Assembly (NCBI RefSeq): GCF_000801105.2
Contig: NC_079517.1
Span: 15,252,001 to 15,316,000 of the forward strand
Direction: 5' to 3'
Length of the DNA stretch: 64,000 nt
From: Raphanus sativus
Taxonomy: Eukaryota; Streptophyta; Magnoliopsida; Brassicales; Brassicaceae
Shown piece by piece: positions 46,497-57,783 of this stretch. A program made the translations under genes and the position numbers. Numbering within the stretch: the first letter of the stretch is position 1; every line of letters starts with the position of its first letter. The notes under the pieces were generated by a model that ran no database searches, was not told the origin of the DNA, and saw nothing but the letters and a program-made list of their open reading frames with translations.

Positions 46497-49224
46497 GGAA
46501 GGTAAGTTAGTGCAAGATCTTTTGGTTTAGTCTTCTTTTTTTCCCTTTGAAAAAAATAATTTTGCTCTTTTTAAAAAAACATGAAAAAACAGATTCCTTT
46601 CGAAGGATTAAAGCGGCTTTGCGAGAAAATACCTTTTTAATATGTTCTGTTTGGATGAACAAGTTGGAGAAAAATAATTATGTAAAATGATTCATTTGGC
46701 ATCTACATTAATGAAGAATGCAACGATCATAATTAACTAAGCATACGGTTCGAGAGGTTATTTGCGTACACCGTAAAGACGTAGGAATATTTATGTTTGA
46801 GATAAGTGAACAATATCTTATCAGTGGACCTCAATGCAAACGAGTCTGAAGAACGATACTGTAACGCCATGACCTGCTCACGGCTAATGGACCACTCATG
46901 TCTGTTCTTTCGATCCGTGAATCTCATCCCGTCCGATGGTTGTGCCGTTAATTTTGTCAATGCTCGAAATCATTGTTGTTTACTGACCATATAATCATCA
47001 TCCGATCTTTTTCCGTGTCACCCATTCTTTCACTACTCCATTCCAAATACTATTCTAGCCCAAGTACGATTAACTTTGGTATTCTAAACGGATGTATGAC
47101 GAAAAAGATAAGTCAATTTTAATGATATAGATAGCCAAATTAATTCTTTTTAAAATTTCTATATATCACAAATAGTATATTACAGATACACGCCTTGTGT
47201 GCATGCATGTTTTGTCACGTATATGTGTTCGACCCTTTTTATGACGAATCTCTTTGATAATGAAAGATTAAAATTACTATTTATATCAATCACGTAAAAG
47301 GAAGCAGCAGTTAAGTTAGGTAAGTTTGTTTTGAACTTGTCGACTAGAGTGACTAATAAAGGAAAAACATATGTCGACCATACAAGCAAATACTCTGAGC
47401 ACCCACATTGGTGATTTTTTTGTGTGGGTATCTAGCTATAAAAAAGGAATAGTAGGAGAGAAAGGAGAACAGTTACTAGAAATCTCTCTTGTGGAAGAGA
47501 CTCTAGTTCAAATGGCAAGAAACTCTAAATGATGTGTCAATCGTTAACTGATCTAATTCTTTTTGTTATTATTAGTTTTAATTGCATAATTAAAAAATAA
47601 TGTTATAATGCAAGAGATTTTTCAAAAAACTCCAACAATAAGAATTCCAATGAGTTTTTAAAACAAAAAAATAATATTAATCTTTTAATAAATTAAAATT
47701 AGACAATTAAAATATATTTATAAAAGAAAAATCCAACCAATGTATAAGTTACAATTGATAATGTGGAGATATAATGTGATTTAAAAAAATCTTGATATAA
47801 GAATATTTTTCTATTCTCTCTTAATTTTATTTTTTTGTTTTTAAAAAAAAAATTTAGAATCTCTTCTAAAACTATGGTTGGAGATGTTCGAGGAGTAAAT
47901 CCAATAGCATGTCTTAAGTGAGTATTTATACAATTAAAAAAATGAAAACTGAAAAATAAACAAGGGAGAGATAATTTAAAAAAATCCTAAAATAAAAAAC
48001 TTTTAGAACCTCGTGAGATACTCTTATTGCATGTGTCAGTTTATCTTTGGCTTTGTTATTTTAAAAAGAATATATTTTTAATTTAGTAAAAAATTATATC
48101 AGAATAATAGTATTAATTTGCAGAAATTTCCCTTTGAGAAACTTTTTTAGCGTTGAGGGTGCCTTGCTCTTAAATTTCTGCCCCACATAGACTAAAGGGA
48201 TAGCTTGATGGTTGATGCCAAACAATCACCATTTAAGTTTTATTTGAGATTACCACACTGTTCCTTCTGTATTCCTGTTTTTCTTCTTCTTGTTGTATTT
48301 ATCACACGGAGAGACTTCCATATTTAAAATTTTCACACTGAAAATCTTTCAAATAGAATTTCTCATAAGAAATAATAGTTTAATATAAGAGTATCTCAAG
48401 TTCTCAACTGTTTGAAAGCTGATGCTAAAAAATTTTAAACGAATTTTTTTAACATGAGTCTTCTCAAAAATTTAAAAGACTTTTTAACTAAAATATTATT
48501 ATTTTGGTAAAATATTATAGTTGAAAGATTTTCGATGCGGATGGTTTTAATAGACACGGTTCTGCTGTCGAAGTACTGTAGAAGCAAAACGGGGTTGTCA
48601 TTTTTTTGTTGTCTCATAGCTGGATCTTCTCCCGAGCTAGACCTCGTCTATAGCTCATTGATCCGGTCATTATAGGCTATAAAAAGAAGAACAAAAACAG
48701 GATTCGAGCTTTCGGTGGTAATGCATATATATCGACTTTACATGTATATAGGTAGTGATTATTCGTTCACTAATTGTCCCCTTCCACCAGCTTACCTAAA
48801 GACTAATATTCTTTGTCTATCTCACTATTACACACTCATTTTTTATTCTAATCTTGCCGTCTCTCTTCTCAGACCCTCCAACAATATCGCATGCCCTAAT
48901 CGAGATTATAAATTGTGCTATTAAATCACACTCATAAATAATACTTAAACCATTTAAGAACATGATTTTTCTCAACATATCGTATGAAAAAAGTGAAAGG
49001 CTCTTTTAAGACATGATCCTCTTTACAGGAAGTAAAATCGAATTTCTAGTAATCTTGGGAAAAAGTTGAAATTCGTGTTAGTATATGGTCCTTCAGTTGT
49101 GCCAGAAACGAAACTATGGATATTATAGGTTTTTAGTTTTGCTTCAGAGAGAAACATAATAGGCCATAACTTAAAGGTGAATTTAAAACAAATAAATTTT
49201 TCAGACATGCAAACTTTAGTGCCC
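46497..49224. other. Intergenic DNA between GRXC14 and the foldback element
   Basis: No gene supported. Around 47610-47890 two arms with ACTCCAACAATAAGAATTCC and GGTTGGAGATGTTCG look like a decayed MITE of the same CATCTCCAA family as 11270-11929. Around 48335-48535 CTGAAAATCTTTCAA and TTGAAAGATTTTCGAT form another small inverted pair. Confidence 0.35.
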
Positions 49225-49227
49225 TAA

Positions 49228-49625
49228 GAGCATGATTATTAGTGGGACTCGATCAAGTCTCTAATTAAATCCTTTTTTATTTATTTATTTTGTTTTTTTG
49301 GTCGGATTGGTATAAGGGCCAACCTTTAATTAAGGATTTTTCTCTTTTTTTTCCCCCTCGGTTCTAATATTTCGTGGTTCTCCTTAAAAGATGCTTTAAA
49401 AGATAATCGATAATGATGCTCTAAGAACATAAGTATTGGTGATCCCTTAAGACATTCCTTAAGAGGGAGACCACGAAACACAAGAACCAGAAGGAAAGAA
49501 AAGGAGAAAATTCCCTAATTAAGGGATATCTCTTATACCATTCCCGAACAAAAAAAAGAAAAAAAAATTCTTAAAAGACTTCTCTAATGAAGGGACTTGA
49601 TCTAGTCCCACCAATACTCATACCC
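49228..49625. mobile_element. Foldback MITE, ~200-bp inverted arms
   Basis: Almost the entire element is one inverted repeat. The left arm (49228-~49425) reads GTGGGACTCGATCAAGTC, GGTATAAG, TTAATTAAGG, CGTGGTTCTCC. The right arm (~49430-49625) is the inverse, with GGGAGACCACG, CCTAATTAAGG, CTTATACC, GACTTGATCTAGTCCCAC. It is flanked by TAA (49225-49227 and 49626-49628), as for PIF/Harbinger-related elements. Each arm itself ends in GAGCATG / GATGCTC, as if two ~200-bp elements had joined head to head. Transcribed, it would form a long hairpin. Confidence 0.85.
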
Positions 49626-49628
49626 TAA

Positions 49629-50557
49629 GCCATGTGCCACCACTATAAAATTCCAGGCACAGCTAAACATGCACAACGGCTGGCCAAAAACATTCACAAA
49701 ATGAGATCAGTCGTGCAAAATAGTTTTACATTTTTTGGTAACATGTTAAGCTTTTTTTTTTTTTTTTTTTTTTGTCAGCAGTAACATGTTAAGCTAAAAA
49801 ATTAAAAATCTAGTTTACAAAAAAAAAATGTTAAGCTAGAATATTTTTTTTTGAAAAAAAAAATGTTAAGCTAAAATAGTTTTACTTGAAATTGTACACA
49901 TTACAGATTCGACTCATCAACCTAATTTTAGTGGTTACGTTTTCTGATAAATATATTTATAAAATTGAGCTTACTTTTTTTTTTTAAATGAGCTTACTTG
50001 ATATTGAACAACAAAATAAGGGATCCTATGTTCTATGTTCCGGTTCCTTGTGGGTGAAGGTTTTCAAGTGTAAAAGATTCTCATTCACCGAAGATAAGGG
50101 ATCCTATAGAAGTACTCGTCTACGTGTATAATTCCTTCCTGATAATCATCTCTTGTCTTGTCAATTCATCGATCTATCATATCACCATATCTCGATCCTC
50201 TGTTTTATATTATTCGTTTGCACAATAATAATAATAATAACAATATCAACTCAGTAGCATTATAACAAATTTAAATGACGCATTAATAACATATATATGA
50301 TTTAAGTACGTGGGAACTGAACACTAGTGTACACAGTTGCTAGGTACACTTGTCTTTCTTCCGTACATTGTAAAACTTATTACTATAAAATAACCTCCAT
50401 GTGAAGAAAGCAAAGCATTTTAATACATCTATGCTTCCTCCAGATAGTATATACGTATATGTGTTTTTAACACATCGATTCTTAATATCAATTATATGTA
50501 TACATATACATATATGTACGACGGTTGGATCGCTACAACCATATGGCCTTAGCGTCT
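49629..50557. other. Intergenic DNA
   Basis: T-runs (49751-49773), repeats of ATGTTAAGCTA at 49740-49872, an (ATA)n stretch near 50223-50240, and a TATATGTATACATATACATATATGTA palindromic tract near 50450-50518. No gene. Confidence 0.35.
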
Positions 50558-50846
50558 TTAATTAAGCATCTGTTTGAGCGAACCGTCGACGGGGAACGAG
50601 ATGATGTCTTTGGCTTACCCGATGTACCTTCCTCCATCAAAAACAGTTGGAACCGCCAGGTTTGATGAGCCGAGCGCACGTAAGGCCTGCTCCATTCATG
50701 TTCTTCGGGGTACTTATCGAGCTCATGAACCGTCGGACTAGCTCCCTCGTAGAATAGCGTCTTGAATTACGGCACATACAATATGGGCTCTTTGTGAATA
50801 TCACTGCTGCTTTCATCGACTGACAAATCTCTTATATTCTTTCCAT
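50558..50846 (-). pseudogene. GRXC11-like CC-type glutaredoxin pseudogene
   Basis: ATG at 50846 begins MERI, then a 2-bp insertion gives a TAA stop. Downstream pieces in shifting frames read AAVIFTKSPYCMC (active site YCMC instead of CCMC), then GASPTVHELDKYPEE, then EQALRALGSSNLAVPTVFDG, then GRYIG followed by a stop, and DGSLKQMLN with an early stop at 50558. The order and identity of the pieces match Arabidopsis GRXC11 (At3g62950), whose genomic place between GRXC14 and GRXS6 is also kept. At least three frameshifts make it non-functional. Family call firm, exact member inferred from synteny. Confidence 0.88.
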
Positions 50847-50962
50847 TTGCGATATTGATAAAAAAAAAGTTAGTAATGAAGTCGTACTTGTACTTGTCTT
50901 TGTTTTGGAATGAAGACCGCTTAGGTTGTGTTGTTCATATGCTTGGGTCAATTGTTATTTAT

Positions 50963-51531
50963 TAAGGGTGTCAAAATAAGTTAACTCGTTCAGCTTAGCT
51001 CATAATGAACCCGGTTCTTTCATGAAATATCTCAGCTCAGCTTAGCTCATATAAGGTTTAATATGTAAGCTCGAACTCAGATCATATAGATCATGAGTTA
51101 AATGTGATAACTCGTGATCTAACACAAAATAATTATAATTAAATTAAATTAAATTAAAAATGATAAAATAATTTCTATAACATTATTCAAAATTTAAATA
51201 TTAAAAATCCAAAACATAAATATTAAATACTAAACAAAAACCAATCCATGACAAAAATAAAAAAATTGAACTCCTAAAATAAATTAAATTAAAGCTAAAC
51301 GCTAAAACCAATAGTCCAAATCCCTATTCTTCGTGAGAGTCTTCATCTTCAATGTCTTCATCTGTACAAATTATAAAATTAAAATAAAATATTTATAAAT
51401 ATTTTATGTTAAAATAATAACAAAATAGATAATAATTATATTTTACATTTTAATTTTAAAAGATAAATATGATTAATATAGAAATTATCTTTTTCTATAA
51501 GAAAAATAGAAGTTATTCAAATATAAATATG

Positions 51532-51562
<31 letters not shown>

Positions 51563-51753
51563 CAAGTATAAAAATGAATAAGCTCATGAATTAACTCATG
51601 TTCATTAAAGATCGTTCACATAACTCGTGATATTTTTTAAGTACGATCAATAAACTCATTTAGTAAATGAGTCTAAAATATAAAGATCATACTCGTGAAT
51701 CAATGAGGTGAGCTGAGGTAACTCATGAGTTATAACTCATTTTGACACCCCTA
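50963..51753. mobile_element. Non-autonomous hAT element (791 bp)
   Basis: Ends TAAGGGTGTCAAAATAAGTT (50963) and the inverse of TAGGGGTGTCAAAATGAGTT (51753). It is flanked by a perfect 8-bp target duplication TTATTTAT (50955-50962 and 51754-51761). The subterminal regions are rich in ACTCATGAGTT and CAGCTTAGCTCA motifs, which may be transposase-binding repeats. No transposase ORF. Confidence 0.9.
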
Positions 51754-52154
51754 TTATTTATAACGGTTATTATGGCGAAGATTTGGATTATTTTATTTTG
51801 GGACTTTTTGTATAAAATATACTGAATAAATATACAATTGATGTATCCCACTCAAATATATTTTAACTGAAATGTCCCACAAAAAAATTCTAGAAAGAGG
51901 CTTAGTTCTTTGTAATAGGGCTAGTTAAATGTATATGCCAAGCAAGATGCACCACCCGGTGATTGGCAAGCGGCTTTCTATTTGCTCCGTAAGAAGTCTC
52001 AATCACTACTCATCAAAAACACTCAAAGCCAAGCAAGAGACGTGAAAACGAGCCAAGGAAGAAGCGGATAGAGAGCAGAGGAGCAAAGCAATGTGACAAG
52101 TGATTGTATGGTCTGAAAACGATAAGCTCGAGAAGAAGCTTAGACAGCTGGGGT

Positions 52155-55100
52155 CAGGGGCGGACCCACCACAAGGAAGGGTGTGGCACGTGCCACATAC
52201 TCCTCTTTTTTTTTTTTTTGGTTCAAACCTAACCGAAAATGGTTCATTATGCAAACCAAAACCAGGCCCATTAAGGTAATCGCCAATCAATAGATTTTAC
52301 AGACCAGCATATTTTGAAAACATCACGTACATAGCACATCAATTTTAATTATTCAAAGAAAAAGTGATGGGTTTCACTTCTGTAATATGTGTCAGCCCAA
52401 TTGAAAATAAAATATGTAGACAGCACATCAATTTTAATTACAATTTTAATTATTCAATCTAATTAATTGTTAGACTTAAATTTAAAACCCTAATGTTCCT
52501 TAAAAAAAACTTTTACGTTCTTCTCTTTCGAAAAAAAATCTGCAGAAACTATATTCACCATCTTTGATATTTTTTCTTTGACATCTTTTCTCGGTAAGTA
52601 TATACATCATCTTTAATAAATTTTTTTATTGTTTATCCCTACTAATATAATTCTTTTTAGGTATCCATGGAGAGATATTTTAAAAACAGTGTTTATCATC
52701 ATCAAAAGTTAATTCAGAGAATTTGCCTTCAAGTTCTTCACTACCAAAAACCAACACAGAGAATTTAGCTTCTACTCCGTCGGTATCAGCACCAATAACT
52801 GATTTGGAGAATTTGCCATCAGATCCTGCAGATAGAAAAAGTATAAAGGAATATCATCCAAACGAAAGAGATGAGGTAAGACACAAATATCTTACCAAAG
52901 GTCCTTGTCAACCTCGCGGTCATGATTTTCCTAAAACACTGATAGGACAAAAGCTTAGAAGATTTAATCATGCTTGGTTTGATCTCTACGGCGATTGGTT
53001 AGAATATAGTATAAAAACAGACAAAGCGTTTTGTTTGGTTTGCTACTTATTTAGAGATCATACTGAAAACAAATGTGGAAGTGATGAATTTGTGACAAAA
53101 GGCTTTGATACTTGGAAAAATCCAAAGAGATTAGGAGAGCATGTTGGATTGGTGAATAGTTTTCACAACAATGCTCTAAAGATGGCTGACAATCTAATGA
53201 ATCCAAATCAATCGATCATTCAGGCTTTTTATAAGCAAACTGATGCAGCCAAGAATGAATACAAGATCAGATTGAATGCTTCAATTGATGCTTGTAGATA
53301 TTTATTACGGCAAGGATTACCTTTTCGAGGTCATGATGAATCAACAAAGTCAGCTAATAAAGGAAACTTTGTAGAGCTTCTGAAGTATACTGCAGATCAG
53401 AATGAGATTGTAAGTAAGGTTGTATTGGAGAATGCTCCGAAAAACAATCAAATGGTGTCTCATAAAATTCAGAAAGATTTAGCTCATTGCTTTGCTGAAG
53501 AAGTTACTCAGTCTATTATTCAAGAGGTTGATCATGGTGTATTTTGCTTGCTGGTGGATGAGTCTGCAGATGTTTCTACTAAAGAGCAAGTGGCAGTGGT
53601 TTTTCGTTTTGTCGATAAAAAAAGGATAGTCAAAGAAAGATTTGTTGGTATTATTCATGTTCAAGAAACTTCTTCTGCATCTCTAAAATGTGCTATCGAT
53701 TCATTTTTTGCAAAACATGGATTAAGTATGAAAAAGCTAAGAGGACAGGGTTATGATGGAGCTAGCAATATGAAAGGTGAATTCAACGGGTTGAGATCTC
53801 TAATTCTAAGAGAAAATAGTTCTGCATATTATGTTCACTGCTTTGCTCATCAGCTTCAGTTGGTTGTCGTGGGAGTTGCTAAAAAACATTTTGAAGTTAG
53901 TGATTTCTTTGATAAGATTTATGTTTTGTTAAATGTGGTTGGAGCTTCTTGTAAGAGAAAAGATAAGATTCGAGAAGATCAGCGTAAGATAATCGAGGAA
54001 AGAGTTAGTAAGGGTAAAATTAAGACAGGAGAAGGAAAAAATCAGGAATGTTCACTTCAAAGGCCTGGTAATACTCGTTGGGGTTCTCACTACAAAACTT
54101 TATTGAGATTGGCTGATTTATTCCCCTCCATTATTAAAGTGCTTGAGTATGTAGAAAGTGATGGGTCAGATGGTATCAAAAGATGTCAAGCTAATGGTCT
54201 TCTCAAATACTTTCACACATTCGACTTTGTGTTCTATTTACAGTTGATGTTGCTTCTTCTTAGTCTCACTCACAATCTGTCAAAGGCTTTACAAAGGAAA
54301 GATCAGGACATCTTGAATGCAATGTCTTTAGTGAAATCTACCAAGCAACAATTGTGCAAGCTTAGGGAAAGTGGATGGGATTCAATCATTGGAAAGGTGA
54401 ACTCGTTTTGTGAGGATAATAAGACAGAGTTGATTATAATGGAAGAAGAATTTGTTAATCCAAAGAAGCCAAGACAGAGAAGCGACATAACAAACTTGCA
54501 TCATTATCAAGTTGAATGTTTTTACATTGTATTGGATATGCAAATTCAGGAGTTTAATGATCGATTTGACGAGATAAACACTGAATTGATTGGTTGCACT
54601 GCATCTTTGAGCCCTACTGATTCATTCCACCAGTTTGATCAATCAAAACTTGAAAGACTGTCAGAGTTTTATCCTGAAGATTTTAGTTCTATGGAACGAA
54701 TATCTCTTGGACATCAACTTGGTATTTACATCGACAACATCTCTGAAGATCAAAGGTTTGCTAATTTGGAGGGTCTTGGAGATCTTGCACGTGTGATGGT
54801 GGAGACCAATAAACATCTTTCACATCCTCTTGTTTATCGACTTTTGAAGCTAGTTTTGACTCTTCCTGTTGCCACCACTACAGTCGAGAGATCTTTCTCT
54901 GCGATGAAAATTGTGAAGACTACTTTACGTAACCGAATGGGTGATGAATTTCTGAATGATTGCATGGTCTGCTATACTGAAAAGGAGCACTTTGATGAAG
55001 TGACAAATGATATGGTGATAAAAAGATTTCAAGATATGAAAGATCGAAGAAGACTTTATGATTTTTTTTCATTATTTTTTTATACTAGATATTTTTGTTT

Positions 55101-55235
55101 TAGTTGTCGTCAACTATTTCAGTTTGATTTTAATTTTTAACTTTATGTTATATGTTTAAAGTTATATTTTATTTTATTTATTATAATTAAATATTTATGT
55201 GCCACAGTCTGAATAAATTTCTAGGTCCGCCCCTG
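52155..55235 (+). mobile_element. Near-autonomous hAT transposon (3.08 kb)
   Basis: Inverted ends CAGGGGCGGACC (52155) and GGTCCGCCCCTG (55235) are a perfect 12-bp TIR. The flanking 8-bp sequences GCTGGGGT (52147-52154) and GATGGGGT (55236-55243) match at 7 of 8 positions. Subterminal GTGCCACA occurs at both ends. It contains an almost complete transposase gene, so it was recently active or nearly so. Confidence 0.92.
52723..55140 (+). CDS. hAT transposase (zinc finger MYM/TTF-type, DUF4371, hAT C-terminal dimerisation)
   Basis: About 805 residues open. The TTF-type zinc-binding region (KAFCLVCYLF ... GFDTWKNPKRLGEH) is at residues ~100-145, and a DUF4371-like region follows. Catalytic landmarks are FCLLVDESADVSTKEQ (first Asp), GQGYDGASNMKG (second Asp), VHCFAHQLQL and NTRWGSHYKTL. 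The C-terminal hAT domain includes LPVATTTVERSFSAMKIVKT (catalytic Glu region) and LRNRMGDEFLNDCM. The likely true start is the ATG at 52667 (MERYF...), just after a splice acceptor (ttctttttag, donor gtaagt near 52591). That ATG is out of frame by one base with the main frame; the shift falls in the A-run at 52682-52686. It could be a real inactivating deletion or a sequence error. The C-terminal end looks extended by low-complexity codons. Confidence 0.9.
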   Translation: MPSSSSLPKTNTENLASTPSVSAPITDLENLPSDPADRKSIKEYHPNERDEVRHKYLTKGPCQPRGHDFPKTLIGQKLRRFNHAWFDLYGDWLEYSIKTDKAFCLVCYLFRDHTENKCGSDEFVTKGFDTWKNPKRLGEHVGLVNSFHNNALKMADNLMNPNQSIIQAFYKQTDAAKNEYKIRLNASIDACRYLLRQGLPFRGHDESTKSANKGNFVELLKYTADQNEIVSKVVLENAPKNNQMVSHKIQKDLAHCFAEEVTQSIIQEVDHGVFCLLVDESADVSTKEQVAVVFRFVDKKRIVKERFVGIIHVQETSSASLKCAIDSFFAKHGLSMKKLRGQGYDGASNMKGEFNGLRSLILRENSSAYYVHCFAHQLQLVVVGVAKKHFEVSDFFDKIYVLLNVVGASCKRKDKIREDQRKIIEERVSKGKIKTGEGKNQECSLQRPGNTRWGSHYKTLLRLADLFPSIIKVLEYVESDGSDGIKRCQANGLLKYFHTFDFVFYLQLMLLLLSLTHNLSKALQRKDQDILNAMSLVKSTKQQLCKLRESGWDSIIGKVNSFCEDNKTELIIMEEEFVNPKKPRQRSDITNLHHYQVECFYIVLDMQIQEFNDRFDEINTELIGCTASLSPTDSFHQFDQSKLERLSEFYPEDFSSMERISLGHQLGIYIDNISEDQRFANLEGLGDLARVMVETNKHLSHPLVYRLLKLVLTLPVATTTVERSFSAMKIVKTTLRNRMGDEFLNDCMVCYTEKEHFDEVTNDMVIKRFQDMKDRRRLYDFFSLFFYTRYFCFSCRQLFQFDFNF

Positions 55236-55329
55236 GATGGGGTTAACCATCAGTGAGATCAAACCAAGTGGGCATTGCCTTTACGGAGCAAAATAGAAAG
55301 CCGCTTGCCAATCACCGGGCGGTGCATCT

Positions 55330-56711
55330 CCTAACACATACCAGAAGCTAAGAGAAATGGCTACTGCACACATGATACATGAGAGATAGCACATGACAGA
55401 TTTTCACCCCATTTTCATACATGAGCGGATCATATACTTAATTCTAATACAATTCCAGATTTTCATTTACAGAACATGACAGAACCTTGCCTACAGTATA
55501 TTGAAAAAGATATTCGTCTCAGACCCCCGATTAGTATAATTTTATTTAAGGCCCTAAAATATTAAAATAATTTTTAGGCTACTACTGTAGTTTAGATTTA
55601 TTTTTAAAAATCTTTCCACAAGAGTTCGACTAACTCACCTTCTAAATTCATGTATTTTCTTATATAATATAATTATAGCATATTTCGTAATGAACTTATC
55701 TTTTTACAGTTTTAGATTTGTGTATTCGGTAAAGATAATTTAACATTTTAGAAAATTGTTTTCATTATAGTTATAAATAAATTTCTTTTAAAAACTTGCC
55801 TTAGGCCTTTAAAATCCTTCACACGGCACTGGAACATGAATGTAGCAATTACGCAAAGAAACATATTATAATGATAACCTTTGGCCATACTGTTAGACTG
55901 TTCTAGAGATCTGGAAGTGAATATTATCGTACACAAGTTGTTCCATCCGAATCTCGAGATATTTTCTTATCACCCACAAGTGTGCTAAATCAAATCATGC
56001 ATTGTGAAGAAAAACAAACACATGGCCTTATCACCGAATCTGCCATTTATTCCTCATTTCTGTGGATTTCCAAATCTAAGAATCATGCTTTCCTGTTCAA
56101 TTCTACTGCAATGAACAACGTATTCTTATTCTCGTGACTCAACAAAGAAGACTCTTAAGAGGTAAGACAAACGCTCAGATTCAGAAGTTTTTTTTTGTGA
56201 ATGCACAACTTGAAAAATGGTTTTGAAGATTAGTGTAAGAGCTAAAAGAAAGATCTTACGTTTCTTTTGCTCTCTAGACTCCAGGTCACACAAGCATAAA
56301 AAGCATCTCAAAGACAATCCTCTTTTTTTTCCTTTCTTGCTTTCCGTTTCTTTCGAGCCTGGGGGAATCTAACTGGATAAACCATAATCCAACTCCACTT
56401 CAGTGGATGCATCAAAAGCAAAAAAGATATTGCAACCCAAAAAAGCAACATTGAGCACATAACCACACTATTGCATACCTTCTTGGATCCGTGAATCACT
56501 ACTAAACCATAAGGGCAAGGATACTTCCGTATTTAGTTAAAAAAAAAAAATTCTCATGACTGTATATGCCACTTGGTTCTGGTATTGAAAAGGAAAGAAT
56601 CTAACCTCATGCAGTTTTTAGCAAACGCCAAAGGGCACACACATGGGGAAGGAACAAAAAGAAGTAAAGATCTGATTTATGCAATCTTATCCTTCTCCAA
56701 ATATCTAACCC
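55330..56711. other. Intergenic DNA
   Basis: No gene firmly supported. A minus open frame at 56308-56499 is hydrophobic then Lys/Arg-rich but is not recognisable, and no splice structure supports it. Confidence 0.3.
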
Positions 56712-56719
56712 TATAAATA
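56712..56719 (+). promoter_or_regulatory. TATA box of GRXS6
   Basis: TATAAATA about 105 bases upstream of the start codon; same spacing as in the GRXC14 paralogue. Confidence 0.65.
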
Positions 56720-56821
56720 GGCTTTACTTACTTGGTAGAACATCAAAGCAAAAACAACCATCGAGATCCTTGAGTTCCCTCTTACACTTAAGTCCCACAT
56801 TCCTCATACTATATACATCCA

Positions 56822-57130
56822 ATGGAAAGCATTACAAGTTTAGTTGCTGACAAACCAGTGGTGATATTTAGCAAAAGCACTTGCTGCATGAGCCATTCCA
56901 TTCAAACGCTGATCTCAGGATTTGGGGCAAAGATGACAGTGTACGAGCTAGACCAGTTGTCTAACGGTCAGGACATGGAGAAAGCATTAAAGCAGATGGG
57001 GTGTAAGCCGAGTGTACCAGCTGTGTTCATAGGGGAACAATTTATAGGTGGGGCTAACCAGGTAATGACTCTTCAAGTCAAGAACCAACTAGCCGCATTG
57101 CTAAAAAGAGCCGGAGCCATATGGGTTTAA
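56822..57130 (+). CDS. GRXS6: CC-type (class III) glutaredoxin, GRXS6-like
   Basis: Intronless 102-aa CC-type glutaredoxin. The active site CCMS is at residues 21-24 (KSTCCMSHSIQ). The glutathione loop is KPSVPAVFIGEQFIGGANQV, and the C-terminus is LLKRAGAIWV, related to the ALWL/AIW-type tail used for partner binding. The CCMS form lacks the third Cys and is associated with the GRXS1-S11 group; several of these are nitrate- and cytokinin-responsive in Arabidopsis. It matches GRXS6 closely, but close relatives are nearly identical, so the member is chosen partly by synteny with the GRXC11/GRXC14 cluster. Confidence 0.92.
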   Translation: MESITSLVADKPVVIFSKSTCCMSHSIQTLISGFGAKMTVYELDQLSNGQDMEKALKQMGCKPSVPAVFIGEQFIGGANQVMTLQVKNQLAALLKRAGAIWV

Positions 57131-57394
57131 GTCCAAATGCAACTAAGGATAAAATAAGTGATGAGAAGAATATATATACATATACTTGTTTTACCTTTTT
57201 TTTTGGGTTTCCACCATGCATGCACTATTATGTTTTGAACAAGTGCAAGTGTGTAGTAACACACCCCTCGTGATATATCAATTACCATACTTGTTATGTA
57301 AGCTGAAAAAAAACGAATCAGCAATGCTTATTCAAAATTAATAGAGAAAAGTTTTGCCTATTGATAAAATAGTTTAGAACGCCATTTTGCATGC

Positions 57395-57673
57395 TCAAAA
57401 GCTTAGAATGACTTCGCCAATTCTCGACAGCTTTACAAACTGTAGCTTTTGCTTCACGAAACTCTTGAGCAGTGAACTTTGTGTTCTATGAACTTTGAGC
57501 ATAGTTTCAGCTTCTTGCTCAAGCTGCCTGTAAATTGAAATCTTATCATTCCAACATACAAAAGACGATGTGCTATTGTACAATCTCATGTTCAAGAGAG
57601 GTAAGTGAAGAGGAAGGCGATTAATAACAATTGAACCTGAAGAGCCCCCGAGAAGGACAAGGCTCAAGCTATT
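57395..57673 (-). CDS. Possible terminal exon of an unidentified minus-strand gene
   Basis: Open from a good splice acceptor (tttatttacag, exon from 57673) for about 92 codons to a stop at 57395. The peptide begins NSLSLVLLGGSS and has a Glu/Lys-rich, possibly coiled segment ISIYRQLEQEAETMLK. I do not recognise the protein. Upstream on this strand are the tRNA-Arg gene and a LINE-like fragment, so the rest of the gene is missing or distant. It may be a relic of the gene that lies beside GRXS6 in Arabidopsis. Confidence 0.35.
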   Translation of the reverse strand, partial: NSLSLVLLGGSSGSIVINRLPLHLPLLNMRLYNSTSSFVCWNDKISIYRQLEQEAETMLKVHRTQSSLLKSFVKQKLQFVKLSRIGEVILSF

Positions 57674-57783
57674 CTGTAAATAAAGAAGGAGGTGAAATCG
57701 AGGAGCTGCTGCTTATTTGTACAGAGAAGCTTTCGAATGGCCCAGAAGGTTCTCAAAATTTTGGAAATAGATAAAAAACATGC

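Larger units (their letters stand above)
51945..55329. mobile_element. Outer TIR element split by an inserted hAT transposon
   Basis: The arms at 51945-51991 and 55281-55329 are near-perfect inverses, starting AGATGCACC and including GGTGATTGGCAAGCGGCTTT and TTTGCTCCGTAA. Without the hAT insertion the element would be about 296 bp, so it is a MITE with ~47-bp terminal repeats. I could not find a clean target duplication, so its superfamily is open. Confidence 0.75.

Noticed and set aside
56308..56499. 63-codon minus-strand frame with a hydrophobic segment and a basic tail
   Set aside because: No homology that I recognise and no splice junctions or conserved motifs; random membrane-like composition is common in T-rich DNA.
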